Assembly (NCBI GenBank): GCA_900470155.1
Contig: UBZT01000009.1
Span: forward strand, 1,232,213-1,296,212
Length of the DNA: 64,000 bases
Source of the DNA: Hyphomicrobiales bacterium
Lineage (GTDB): Bacteria > Pseudomonadota > Alphaproteobacteria > Rhizobiales > Rhizobiaceae
Direction of reading: 5' to 3'
In this document: positions 18,733-26,952 of the stretch, piece by piece
Position numbering within the stretch: position 1 is the stretch's first letter
Layout of the letters: each line of letters opens with the position of its first letter
The notes under the pieces: generated by a model
What the model was told of the DNA's origin: nothing
What the model saw: the letters and a program-made list of their open reading frames with translations, nothing else
Database searches by the model: none
Position numbers and translations under genes: made by a program

Positions 18733-19458
18733 ATGGCCGTGATCACTTTCGCCAATTCCAAGGGTGGCGCCGGCAAGACCACTGCCGTGCTTCTCCTCGC
18801 AACGGAACTCGTGCGGCGCAATTTCAGGGTCTGCATTCTGGACACCGACCCGCAGCGCTGGATCTCGAGATGGTTTGAAACAGCCGAGAAACGGGCAAAC
18901 CTGACTGTCGAAACCTTCGTGTCCATGGCGACCATCCAGAAGACCGTGACCGAATGCCAGCGAAACTGGGACTATGTGATCATAGACCTTCCCGGAATTC
19001 AGTCCCCCCTGCTGGCAACCGCCATTGGCCTGTCCGATCATGTGATGATTCCCGTGCAGGGAAGCAGCATGGATGCCCAGGGTGGCGCGCAGGTTCTGGA
19101 TCTGCTCCGTTACCTTGATCGCAAGGCCGGCATCCGCATCCCCCATTCAGTCGTCTTGTCGCGGGTAAATTCGTTTGTCACCACGCGCGCGCTTCAGGCC
19201 GTGAAGCATCTTCTTTCCGAACAGCGCGTGCATGTGCTCGACACGCCGATCATCGAGCGCTCCGCCTATCGCGACATGTTCGATTTCCACGCCTACCTGC
19301 ACCGCATGGATCCGGCCAAGGTCAGCAATCTCGCCAAGGCAATCCTGAACGCCGAACGTTATGCGGATGAAGTGTTGACGCTCGTGCCGCTGGCGCAGAC
19401 AACCGAGCAGGTGCTGCTCGCCGCCCGAACACTCGGGCGGCTTGAACACGCAGCTTAG
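18733..19458 (+). CDS. ParA/MinD-family ATPase linked to the chemosensory operon
   Basis: Deviant-Walker ATPase of 241 residues. The start ATG at 18733 has GAGGAG upstream; the longer frame to 18655 is untranslated leader. The deviant Walker A is SKGGAGKTT (residues 9-17), with DTDPQ and IIDLPG following. Homologues beside che genes (PpfA of Rhodobacter, ParC of Vibrio) position and segregate chemosensory arrays, so the same role is inferred. No ParB gene lies nearby. A sequence link is the 150-base gap from cheB on the same strand. It converges with the MCP-like gene at 19470. Confidence 0.85.
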   Translation: MAVITFANSKGGAGKTTAVLLLATELVRRNFRVCILDTDPQRWISRWFETAEKRANLTVETFVSMATIQKTVTECQRNWDYVIIDLPGIQSPLLATAIGLSDHVMIPVQGSSMDAQGGAQVLDLLRYLDRKAGIRIPHSVVLSRVNSFVTTRALQAVKHLLSEQRVHVLDTPIIERSAYRDMFDFHAYLHRMDPAKVSNLAKAILNAERYADEVLTLVPLAQTTEQVLLAARTLGRLEHAA

Positions 19459-19460
19459 AG

Positions 19461-19479
19461 CCTGTTTGATCAGAACAGG
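19461..19479. terminator. Hairpin between the convergent parA-like and MCP-like genes
   Basis: CCTGTT and AACAGG form a 6-base-pair stem with a 7-base loop. It overlaps the last codons of the minus-strand gene and follows the parA-like stop by three bases. The position suits a bidirectional transcription stop, but there is no U-run and the stem is short. Confidence 0.35.
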
Positions 19480-21215
19480 GCATCGGCAAAGAGATCGTCG
19501 TCGTCCATGATCTCGCTCTTGGGCGAACCAATCTGGGAAGCCGAGCCACCGGAATTTACGTCCAGATACCGCAGATGGATGTCTCTTTCCTGCGCCATCG
19601 TGTAGATCCGGAAAATCCCCGATGAAAGCGGTTCGATTCGGGATGTCAGATCCTGTGTGTCCGGTAGATCGCCGGCCGCCATATGGGAGGCAAGCCCCAG
19701 GCATTGATCCAGAACACCGCCAAGCTCACTCTCGAAATCAAGCTTGGTGACGGCAGCGCTGATGCGGGCAAAGACGGCCTGACCTTCGACCGCAAATTCC
19801 TGCAATCCCTTTTCCATTTCGGCGCCAACGGTCTGTACCGCCGCAAGCGCATCACGCAGAGGTTCCCCGAGATTGCCGATGTCGGCTGTCGCTTCGTTGG
19901 ACAAGAACTGTGTCGCGGCTTCAACCGCATGAAGATCGGTCACGATCGCATCAGCTGGCGTCTCGAGCTTGCCGGCAAAGAGCCGAAGCTCGCCGCTGAC
20001 CACGTTCACCGACCGTCCCGCATCCCCCAGGCGCGAACAGCGCAGGTTGGAGTTGAGAGCCATATAGTGAATATCGGTCTTGATCGACCGAATAACCTCG
20101 ATCCCCTTGAGCAGATGCTGGGCTGTTGCTGTCACCGAACCGACGACGGAATCCGATTCACCACTTCGGTCGCGAACACGCTCGGCGAGCTCGCACCCAA
20201 TCCTCAGATCCGCTTCCATCGACTTGAGCACATTGTGATCTTCGCCGGCACTTTCAGATGTCACCTTGTCGCGCAGAACCAGAATCTGCGACGCATCGGC
20301 CGAAAAGCTTGCAATATTGGTCGAGATGCTGCGGCACTGCCGGCGGAAGTCGACCAGCGTTTCATCCAGCTGCGCATGGCACAGATGGAGAATGACCGTG
20401 TTCAGATCGTCGGCTTCTTGCGGCGAAAGCGCCCCACCTTCCGGCGAAGCGAGAAATGCGTCCAAGAGTTCGAACGTGCTCTGCACATGTTCGATCCGCT
20501 GGCGGGTGATGTCGCCAATCTGCAAACCCGAAAGCACGCTGGCTATCTTGCCCTGGACCCGGCCTGTCACCTGTTTGACATCGCTGGCAACCGCAGACAT
20601 CTGCGCATATTGCTGCGCGATGCGGCTCGAGCTCTGATCGAGGTTGCTGACAATGCGTGGAACCGTAGTGTCGAAATCGCTGCGGATGCCTTCGGCAAAA
20701 TCACGCGCGGTCCGCAACTGGGCGCGCATCACGCTCAGTTGCGCGACGAACTTGTCCACCTCTTCCGCACCAAACTGCACCCGGTCACGAATTTCATCGG
20801 CAAATTCCGCGAACTCGGCGAGCCCCGCACCGGTGATCTTCACCGTAATGGCGAAGGTACGCAGATAGCGGATGGTCTCGCGCATATCGTCGAGGTGAAG
20901 GCTGCTTGAGTGGCAGATGTCGGAAATCTCGACAAACTTCGTGTGCCGCGCTTCGGCGATCTTCGGCAGCAGCGCCAAATTGGATACGGTACTCCGCAGC
21001 CCCTTGACCGTCGACGCTGTGGTCTCGCCATCGAGGGTATTCGTCAGGCGGTCGAGGATATCGACCAGCCCGTTCAGAATTTCCATCACCGAGACAAGGA
21101 CCGCACCTGCATCGAGGAATGACTTCTCGATCGCGGAATGAGCCAGATGGAGTTTTGAGACCAAGTCCGTCCGCAAATCCGGACCAACTGTCGTAAGCTT
21201 GAAATTATGCTTCAC
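19470..21215 (-). CDS. Soluble, degenerate MCP-like coiled-coil protein
   Basis: Cytoplasmic protein of 581 residues with no signal peptide or membrane segment and long helical stretches. Near residues 400-440 it carries IRSIKTDIHYMALNSNLRCS followed by RLGDAGRSVNVVSGELRLFA. This lines up with the MCP hairpin tip (QTNLLALNAAIEAARAGE, then GRGFAVVAxEVR) but has lost most invariant contact residues. The start is GTG at 21215. It lies convergent to the ParA-like gene beside the che operon, so it may be a scaffold or a decoy receptor in the same array. The MCP relationship is my alignment by eye; function is unknown. Confidence 0.75.
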   Translation of the reverse strand: MKHNFKLTTVGPDLRTDLVSKLHLAHSAIEKSFLDAGAVLVSVMEILNGLVDILDRLTNTLDGETTASTVKGLRSTVSNLALLPKIAEARHTKFVEISDICHSSSLHLDDMRETIRYLRTFAITVKITGAGLAEFAEFADEIRDRVQFGAEEVDKFVAQLSVMRAQLRTARDFAEGIRSDFDTTVPRIVSNLDQSSSRIAQQYAQMSAVASDVKQVTGRVQGKIASVLSGLQIGDITRQRIEHVQSTFELLDAFLASPEGGALSPQEADDLNTVILHLCHAQLDETLVDFRRQCRSISTNIASFSADASQILVLRDKVTSESAGEDHNVLKSMEADLRIGCELAERVRDRSGESDSVVGSVTATAQHLLKGIEVIRSIKTDIHYMALNSNLRCSRLGDAGRSVNVVSGELRLFAGKLETPADAIVTDLHAVEAATQFLSNEATADIGNLGEPLRDALAAVQTVGAEMEKGLQEFAVEGQAVFARISAAVTKLDFESELGGVLDQCLGLASHMAAGDLPDTQDLTSRIEPLSSGIFRIYTMAQERDIHLRYLDVNSGGSASQIGSPKSEIMDDDDLFADALF

Positions 21216-22013
21216 AACACACCCTACACAAGTTTGTAGAGGTCACTTTAGCCGACACTGTGAAAAGAGTAGTAAATTCAGAGCGCATCAAATTGCGAAA
21301 GTGGCCCGATGCGACCTGTGATGGATTCTACAGTTAATGGTTTTCCAGACCGGGAAGCTGTGTTCGTCGCGGAAAAGCGTCACGCGGCTCGCCAACCCCG
21401 ACCGTAAGCGCGCAAGAAGATGGAGCACCGACGGGTACGACCGATCAGCCCCGCCGATCACATCAAATCACTTTGCTGCAATTTTGCCTGATAGCGACGA
21501 TATGACACTACAAATCAGCCGCGAGGATTCGCGGCCCGCACGAAAGAGCGCGCAGAGGTGCTTTGCGCGCGGATTCCGGATGTCGTGAAGGCAAAATGAT
21601 CGACCACAATTTCGCCTTGGTCGGTTACACTTGAAGTCATCAAATTCGGGAGAATTGTCACCTGTCATTCTTTATAGGTCATGTCTATTTTCGAGACAAA
21701 ACCCGGTTTTACCTCGAAGAAAAGCAACCGGAAGCGGTTCAGCTGCAGAAAGAGACATCGGTCACCTTCGAAAAAGAAAAACATAAATTATTGATAGAAA
21801 AAGGAATTTTCGCTATCAGTACTGTCAGTCACGAATTGGTTATGTTGCACAACAGCAATTTTGGCGAGATTCCTGCCGCGCCGCAACATCTTGACACCCT
21901 CTGCGTTCTCTCCGAACATGATCAGGCCAAAGCTTGGCATTTGCAAACATGTTCACCCGGGCACATCGGTCGATTGGGAGAACGCGTGGCAGGGTCGGTC
22001 GATTGGAGCTGCA
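21216..22013. other. AT-rich intergenic region with several dyad symmetries
   Basis: Nearly 800 bases without a convincing gene. Base composition is visibly AT-richer than the flanks. It holds a GC hairpin at 21518-21535 (GCCGCG/CGCGGC, 6-base loop), another at 21548-21570 (GCGCGCA/TGCGCGC, 9-base loop) and a 29-base interrupted palindrome at 21690-21718. Short frames (83 and 78 codons) have no family match. A small RNA or a complex promoter is possible. Confidence 0.5.
21690..21718. promoter_or_regulatory. 29-base interrupted palindrome, operator-like
   Basis: The left arm TTCGAGACAAAACC and right arm GGTTTTACCTCGAA meet around a single central base; 12 of 14 positions pair, with two mismatches inside each arm. 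The loop is too short for RNA folding, so a dimeric protein site is more likely. It lies about 300 bases upstream of the LuxR-type gene and about 475 bases from the MCP-like start. Confidence 0.45.
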
Positions 22014-22667
22014 ATGGAAAACACTAGCAAGATAAGGGTCCTGGTTTTGGACGAGAACCCGGTTCTGGTGGACGGCCTGAGCTTTCTGATAAACTCGACG
22101 AGACAGTTGGAAGCGCTGGCGCTGACTCAGCGGGACGCGAACCTCGCAGAAGCAATCAAACGGTTGGCGCCACAGGTTATCGTCGCCGACCCAGCTTTTC
22201 TCGATCGCTCTCTGCGCGATTGCGAGATGGACTTGAAAGAACTCCGCATCTTGGCGCGCCTCATCGCCTACTGTGATATACGCGACACTTTGCCGGGAGA
22301 GACATACATCGCCAGGGGATATTCTGGGGTAGTCACCAAAACGGTTGCAAGCCCGAAGCTATTGCGTGCGATCAAGAGCATACATGCGGGCGACATCGTC
22401 ATAGACGAATCCGTGATCGCGTTGTCCGACAACGGAAACGGCAACAACACGACACAAGAAGCCGAGCAAGGCAAACTCTCAACGCAGGAAGAACTTGTCC
22501 TGCGTTATGTCGCACTCGGAAAGGCGATGAAAGAAATCGCAGCAGACATTCAATTAAGCACAAAAACTGTTGAAACATACAAATATCGTGCAACAAAAAA
22601 ACTATCGCTTCGAACACGATCAGACATAGTTAACTACGCAATCAGTGTAGGCTGGCTTCAATACTAA
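22014..22667 (+). CDS. LuxR/NarL-type response regulator upstream of the alginate-type locus
   Basis: DNA-binding protein of 217 residues from the ATG at 22014 (GGAG five bases upstream); a frame extending to 21861 is rejected. Receiver domain at 1-125 with acidic D13/E14, candidate phosphoacceptor D59 in VIVADP and K109 in VVTKT, so it may still be phosphorylated. The LuxR helix-turn-helix is at the C-terminus: LSTQEELVLRYVALGKAMKE, then STKTVETYKYRATKKL. No kinase gene is adjacent. It is followed by a terminator and then algD, so it is a candidate regulator of that locus. The gene is AT-richer than its neighbours. Confidence 0.85.
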   Translation: MENTSKIRVLVLDENPVLVDGLSFLINSTRQLEALALTQRDANLAEAIKRLAPQVIVADPAFLDRSLRDCEMDLKELRILARLIAYCDIRDTLPGETYIARGYSGVVTKTVASPKLLRAIKSIHAGDIVIDESVIALSDNGNGNNTTQEAEQGKLSTQEELVLRYVALGKAMKEIAADIQLSTKTVETYKYRATKKLSLRTRSDIVNYAISVGWLQY

Positions 22668-22687
22668 CATGAATCGGTAAAAAATGA

Positions 22688-22717
22688 CAACGCGATGGAT
22701 GACAATCCATTGCGTTG
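22688..22717 (+). terminator. Probable terminator of the LuxR-type gene
   Basis: A 13-base-pair stem with one G-U pair (CAACGCGATGGAT paired with ATCCATTGCGTTG) and a 4-base loop, 20 bases after the stop. A T-containing tract follows and an A-run precedes it. It separates the regulator from algD. Confidence 0.7.
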
Positions 22718-22908
22718 CTTTGCGTTTATCAAACCGTAATTGCTAATATGCTGTTTTTATTAAATATTTATTGGGAATTTACCTGACAAGCGTCGGGCCT
22801 TTCCTGACTTTTACTCAGAATACATAGCTGCCAATCCTAAAGACGGATTTAAACGATTGTTAACTACCGGCGGCCGTCGAGGCCTGCGGTCAACAACAAG
22901 GGCAGCAC

Positions 22909-24228
22909 ATGGCTAGGATCAGCGTATTTGGAATCGGCTACGTCGGCGTGGTGGCAGCAGCCTGCCTGGCCAAAGATGGACACGAGGTCGTGGCCGTGGA
23001 TATCGACCCTGCCAAGGTCGACACGATCAACAACGGACGCGCACCGATCGTTGAGAAGGGCCTTGATCCCCTGATCGAGCAGACTGTCGCCAGCGGCAAG
23101 CTGCGCGCCACACTCGATATCCAGGATGCAATCGCTTCGACCGACGTGTCTTTCGTCTGCGTCGGCACCCCAAGCGCACCGGATGGTTCGGTCGGACTGA
23201 CCTATGTGGTCAAGGCCTGCGAGGCGATCGGGACAGCAATTGCCGCCAAGGGCAGTTTCCACTCCGTTGTCGTTCGTTCGACCATCGTGCCCGGCAGCAT
23301 GGAGACTGTATGCATCCCGGCGCTCGAGCGCAGCACGGGCCTAATCGCCGGCAAGGATTTCGGCGTCGGCTACTATCCGGAATTCCTGCGTGAAAGCACT
23401 GCGATCGAGGACTATTATGATCCGGGCCTGATCGTCTTTGGCGCCCTCGACGAGCAGACCGACAAGATCCTGCACGAGATCAACGACACGCTCCCCTGCC
23501 CCTGCCATTCGGTCTCTCTGTCGACGGCAGAGATGATCAAATACACCAGCAACGCCTGGCGCGCCGTCAAGGTCACCTTCGCCAATGAGATTGGCAACAT
23601 CGCCAAGGCGAGCGGTGTCGACGGCCAGTTGGTGATGAAGATCCTGTGCTCGGATCTCAAGGTCAACATCTCACCTTATTTCATGCGGCCTGGTTTCGCC
23701 TTTGGCGGCTCCTGCCTGCCGAAGGATGTCCGTGCTCTGCGTCATCTCGCCAAGGAAAAGCATGTCGAGACCGCCCTTCTCAACGCGGTGCTCGAAGCCA
23801 ATGAAGCGCAGATCGACCGCGCCGAGACCATGGTCTCGCAAATGGGCGGTCAGACGATCGGCATGGTCGGCATCAGCTTCAAGACCGGCACCGACGATCT
23901 GCGGGAAAGCCCGCTTGCAAGTCTGGCCTCTCGTTTGATCGACCGGGGGTATGATCTCAAGATCTACGACCCCTTCGTCAATCAGGCCTATGCGGAGGGC
24001 ATGAGTGGCGCCGGTCGCGGCAATGACACCGCCATCGACCTGAAGAACAGGCTCGTCAGCGACCTCGACGACCTTGTGGACAGTTCCGACGTCATCCTTG
24101 TCGGCAATCACTATGCCGAGGCAATGCCGGTCCTTGATGCGTCGAGTGACAAGATCCCGATGGTCGACCTCCTGCGCATCCGGCCCGGCATTCGTTCCGC
24201 CGGGACCTACCAAGGGATTTGCTGGTAA
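22909..24228 (+). CDS. algD: GDP-mannose 6-dehydrogenase, AlgD-like
   Basis: Oxidises GDP-mannose to GDP-mannuronate with two NAD+, the committed step of alginate precursor supply. Length is 439 residues (Pseudomonas AlgD is about 436). NAD-binding motif GIGYVG at 8-13, PEFLRESTAI near 158, and the catalytic Cys269 in GFAFGGSCLPKD. Blocks EMIKYTSNAW, KVTFANEIGNIAKA and SFKTGTDDLRESP match AlgD more closely than UDP-glucose dehydrogenases, and the C-terminus ends in GICW as in AlgD. First gene of the locus; alg8 follows 13 bases later. The active site is intact. Confidence 0.93.
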   Translation: MARISVFGIGYVGVVAAACLAKDGHEVVAVDIDPAKVDTINNGRAPIVEKGLDPLIEQTVASGKLRATLDIQDAIASTDVSFVCVGTPSAPDGSVGLTYVVKACEAIGTAIAAKGSFHSVVVRSTIVPGSMETVCIPALERSTGLIAGKDFGVGYYPEFLRESTAIEDYYDPGLIVFGALDEQTDKILHEINDTLPCPCHSVSLSTAEMIKYTSNAWRAVKVTFANEIGNIAKASGVDGQLVMKILCSDLKVNISPYFMRPGFAFGGSCLPKDVRALRHLAKEKHVETALLNAVLEANEAQIDRAETMVSQMGGQTIGMVGISFKTGTDDLRESPLASLASRLIDRGYDLKIYDPFVNQAYAEGMSGAGRGNDTAIDLKNRLVSDLDDLVDSSDVILVGNHYAEAMPVLDASSDKIPMVDLLRIRPGIRSAGTYQGICW

Positions 24229-24241
24229 GGAGCGCACCCAT

Positions 24242-25720
24242 ATGTTGTCCCACGTCATCTATCTCCTCATCATGACGATCCTGGCGCTCAGCGTGCCGCA
24301 TCCGGCGGTCCAGACCGTCTCCGGCACCCTGATCACCGTCGGCCTGATTGGCGCATGGCGCTATGCCTGGGCGGGGATCAACCTGGCGCGGGCCGCCTAT
24401 TACCTGAACTTCGCCTATCCTCGCCGGCGCGAAAACGCCGTCGAGGCCTACCAGGCCCGCGGCCTGAAGGATCATACCTTCTTCCTGGTCACCACCTACA
24501 AGATTGCCCCGGATATCTCGACCCGCGTCTATCGCTCGATCTTCGAGGCGGCCTATCACGCCAAGGGCGGCGCCACCATCGTCGCCTCGATCGTCGACGA
24601 AGCCGATGCCCGGCTGATCCGACAGGTCATGGCCTCGGTCGCCTCCCGCAATCCGGGATCGGAAGCGATGGTCGCGGTGAAGATCGACAAGATCGCCGGA
24701 ACCGGCAAGCGCGACGCCCTCGCCACCTCCCTGCGTTCGATCGCCAAGCTCAATCCGGGCCGCAACGACATCGTCATCTTCGTCGATGGTGACAGCTGTG
24801 TACCGATCGACGTCATCGACCGTAGCCTGCCCTTCTTCACCGACCCTTCCGTCGGCGCCGTCACCACCGATGAATACAGTGACACCAAAGGCGGGCGCCT
24901 ATTCCGCGACTGGTTCGACCTGCGCTTCTGCCAGCGCCATGTGATGATGTCGTCGATGTCGCTCGGCGAGCGGGTACTGACCCTGACCGGCCGCATGTCG
25001 ATCTTCCGTGCCAATCTCGCCACCGACAGCGGTTTCGTCGATCTCGTCCGCAACGATTTCATCGACCACTGGCGCCTGGGCCGCGTTCACTTCCTCACCG
25101 GCGACGACAAGTCCACCTGGTACTGGCTGCTGCAGCGCGGATACAAGATGCTCTATCTGCCCGATCTGTGCACTGTCTCGATCGAAACCCAGCCGAAGTC
25201 CGGCTTTATGGACTCCGCCACCGTCCTGATGACCCGCTGGTTCGGCAATATGCTGCGCACCAACGCCCGCGCGCTTGCCCTGCCCGCCTCGCAGATAGGT
25301 TACTTCACCTGGTGGTCGATCCTCGACCAGGCGATCTCCATCTGGACCACCCTTGCCGGACCGGCCAGCATCCTGCTCGCGACGTTTTTCGTCAGCCCCT
25401 GGATCCTGCCGCTCTATTTCGCCTGGGTCATGTTCACCCGCTACTGCATGTGCACGATCATCATGGCGTTCCGGAAACGCAGCTTCCCGGTCACCTTTCC
25501 CTTCCTGCTCTATTTCAGCCAGGTCGGTGGCGCGGTCATCAAGAGCTTCATCCTCTTCCGCCTCGACCGCCAGCGCTGGACCCGTCAGTCCTCGGCGAAA
25601 TCGGGAAGTTTCAGCCTGCCTCTCGGCCAGCGGCTGAAGGCCCACAGTTCAACCTACATGCATGGCCTTGCCCTCGGATGGCTCATCCTCGGCGTGGCTT
25701 ATGTCGGCAACCTCATCTAA
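24242..25720 (+). CDS. alg8: Alg8-like polymerising glycosyltransferase
   Basis: Inner-membrane GT2 enzyme predicted to polymerise mannuronate from GDP-mannuronate, 492 residues from the ATG at 24242. Two membrane segments at the N-terminus (about 4-40), catalytic domain with DGD at 182-184, GRMSIFRA near 250, HFLTGDDK at 283-290 and TRWFGNMLRTN (the QxxRW-equivalent region), then membrane segments from about 345 to the end. These blocks match Pseudomonas Alg8 (for example FLTGDDKS and RWYGNNLRQN). Catalytic residues look complete. Works with Alg44, encoded next. Confidence 0.92.
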   Translation: MLSHVIYLLIMTILALSVPHPAVQTVSGTLITVGLIGAWRYAWAGINLARAAYYLNFAYPRRRENAVEAYQARGLKDHTFFLVTTYKIAPDISTRVYRSIFEAAYHAKGGATIVASIVDEADARLIRQVMASVASRNPGSEAMVAVKIDKIAGTGKRDALATSLRSIAKLNPGRNDIVIFVDGDSCVPIDVIDRSLPFFTDPSVGAVTTDEYSDTKGGRLFRDWFDLRFCQRHVMMSSMSLGERVLTLTGRMSIFRANLATDSGFVDLVRNDFIDHWRLGRVHFLTGDDKSTWYWLLQRGYKMLYLPDLCTVSIETQPKSGFMDSATVLMTRWFGNMLRTNARALALPASQIGYFTWWSILDQAISIWTTLAGPASILLATFFVSPWILPLYFAWVMFTRYCMCTIIMAFRKRSFPVTFPFLLYFSQVGGAVIKSFILFRLDRQRWTRQSSAKSGSFSLPLGQRLKAHSSTYMHGLALGWLILGVAYVGNLI

Positions 25721-25771
25721 CCGCGCCCATCCAACCGCGCCACGTAACAGCCCCAGCGAAGGACCGTGACA

Positions 25772-26893
25772 ATGGACATCGAGAAGAAGCCCGCCCGAGA
25801 CACCGCTTTAAAGGCTCAGGCCGCCCAGGCCGAAAACCTCCCTGTCCTCCTGGACAACGGCACCGAGCACCCAAAAACCAATATTCCGTTTTCTGCGATC
25901 ATCGACGGTCGACAGTTCAGCGGTCAGAGCCTGTCCCTCGTGTCGGCAACCGTTGCGGGACTGTCGGGACCGGAATTGGAAGGCAAGCAACGTATTGCCG
26001 TTCTACGCTTCGATTTCGACGGCTACACGATCGCGTTGCAGGTCGACGTTCACATCAGCCGCATCCATGCCGAAACCGGTGAACTGCGTCTCGACTTCAT
26101 CGATCCGACCGGAGAACACCTGCCGACCCTGCGTTATCTGCTCAACAGCCACATTGCCGGCGACATTACCTCCATCGACGGCATCATCAGCCGCCGCGAA
26201 AAGGCAGGCGTGAGCAACGCCAAGAGCCAGGTCGGATCGACGACACTGGGCGGCTATGTCTTACGCGGTCTGCGGGTCGCGGCAACAGCAGCCCTCAGCC
26301 TGGCGCTCGCGGCCGTCGCTGCAAACCTCGTCTATCAGCGCATCTTCTCCAAGGAAGTCGCCCAGCTCGCCACGCTTTCCGCCGGCGGCCAGCCGCTGCG
26401 TGCGGTGGCAAGCGGCCAGATCTCCTATCTCAACCTCGGCGCTGCCAAGGGTGAAGTTCTCTATACCTTGCAGGCCGTCTCCGGAGACACGCTCAGCGTC
26501 AACATGCCTTGCGACTGCACGATCCTGCCTGGCGCCGCGATGGAAGGTTCCACCGTCATGGCCGGCGACACCGTCGCCGAAGTCGTTGCCGGGGAAACGG
26601 CCCCTGTTGTCATTGCAACCGTCAGTGCCGACCAGGCCAAGCTTCTTGTTCGCGGCGACATCGCCGAGCTCAAATTCCCCGATGGCGTGGTGGCCTACGG
26701 CAAACTCACCGCCGGTGCACAGGCCCTGACGCCGGTCGGCGCGCAAGGTGAAATGCGCGCCGTCATTGCCCCGAATGCCGCCCTCGATGGTGAAGCCGTC
26801 GGATCGCCGGTCTCCGTGCGCATCATCAGCAACCGCATTTTTGCCATCGGCCAACAACTCGGCCTGATGTCCTCCAACAGCACGGCCGGCTGA
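25772..26893 (+). CDS. alg44: Alg44-like copolymerase with a degenerate PilZ domain
   Basis: Membrane partner of Alg8, 373 residues. The ATG at 25772 has GAAGGA nine bases upstream (a GTG at 25766 is possible). The PilZ-like domain covers about 36-130, one membrane segment about 165-190, and an HlyD-like periplasmic part contains NMPCDC, matching SPCDC in Pseudomonas Alg44. In the PilZ domain the RxxxR element is replaced by a segment around KTNIPFS (35-41), and the DxSxxG element by SLVSATVAG (55-63), so the residues that bind c-di-GMP appear absent. Polymer synthesis may therefore be c-di-GMP-independent. Alignment was by eye. Confidence 0.85.
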   Translation: MDIEKKPARDTALKAQAAQAENLPVLLDNGTEHPKTNIPFSAIIDGRQFSGQSLSLVSATVAGLSGPELEGKQRIAVLRFDFDGYTIALQVDVHISRIHAETGELRLDFIDPTGEHLPTLRYLLNSHIAGDITSIDGIISRREKAGVSNAKSQVGSTTLGGYVLRGLRVAATAALSLALAAVAANLVYQRIFSKEVAQLATLSAGGQPLRAVASGQISYLNLGAAKGEVLYTLQAVSGDTLSVNMPCDCTILPGAAMEGSTVMAGDTVAEVVAGETAPVVIATVSADQAKLLVRGDIAELKFPDGVVAYGKLTAGAQALTPVGAQGEMRAVIAPNAALDGEAVGSPVSVRIISNRIFAIGQQLGLMSSNSTAG

Positions 26894-26952
26894 GAACCGC
26901 AGCGAGGCAGACAATCCCGCGCAATCGACAAACAGGATTCACAGGAGCAGTC

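Noticed and set aside
21337..21588. 83-codon frame in the AT-rich spacer
   Set aside because: It crosses both GC hairpins, has no ribosome site and no recognisable protein.
22735..22908. Possible extracytoplasmic sigma (AlgU-like) promoter before algD
   Set aside because: A GGAATTT and a TCCTGA element exist, but the spacing is about 21 bases instead of 16-17, so the match is not convincing.
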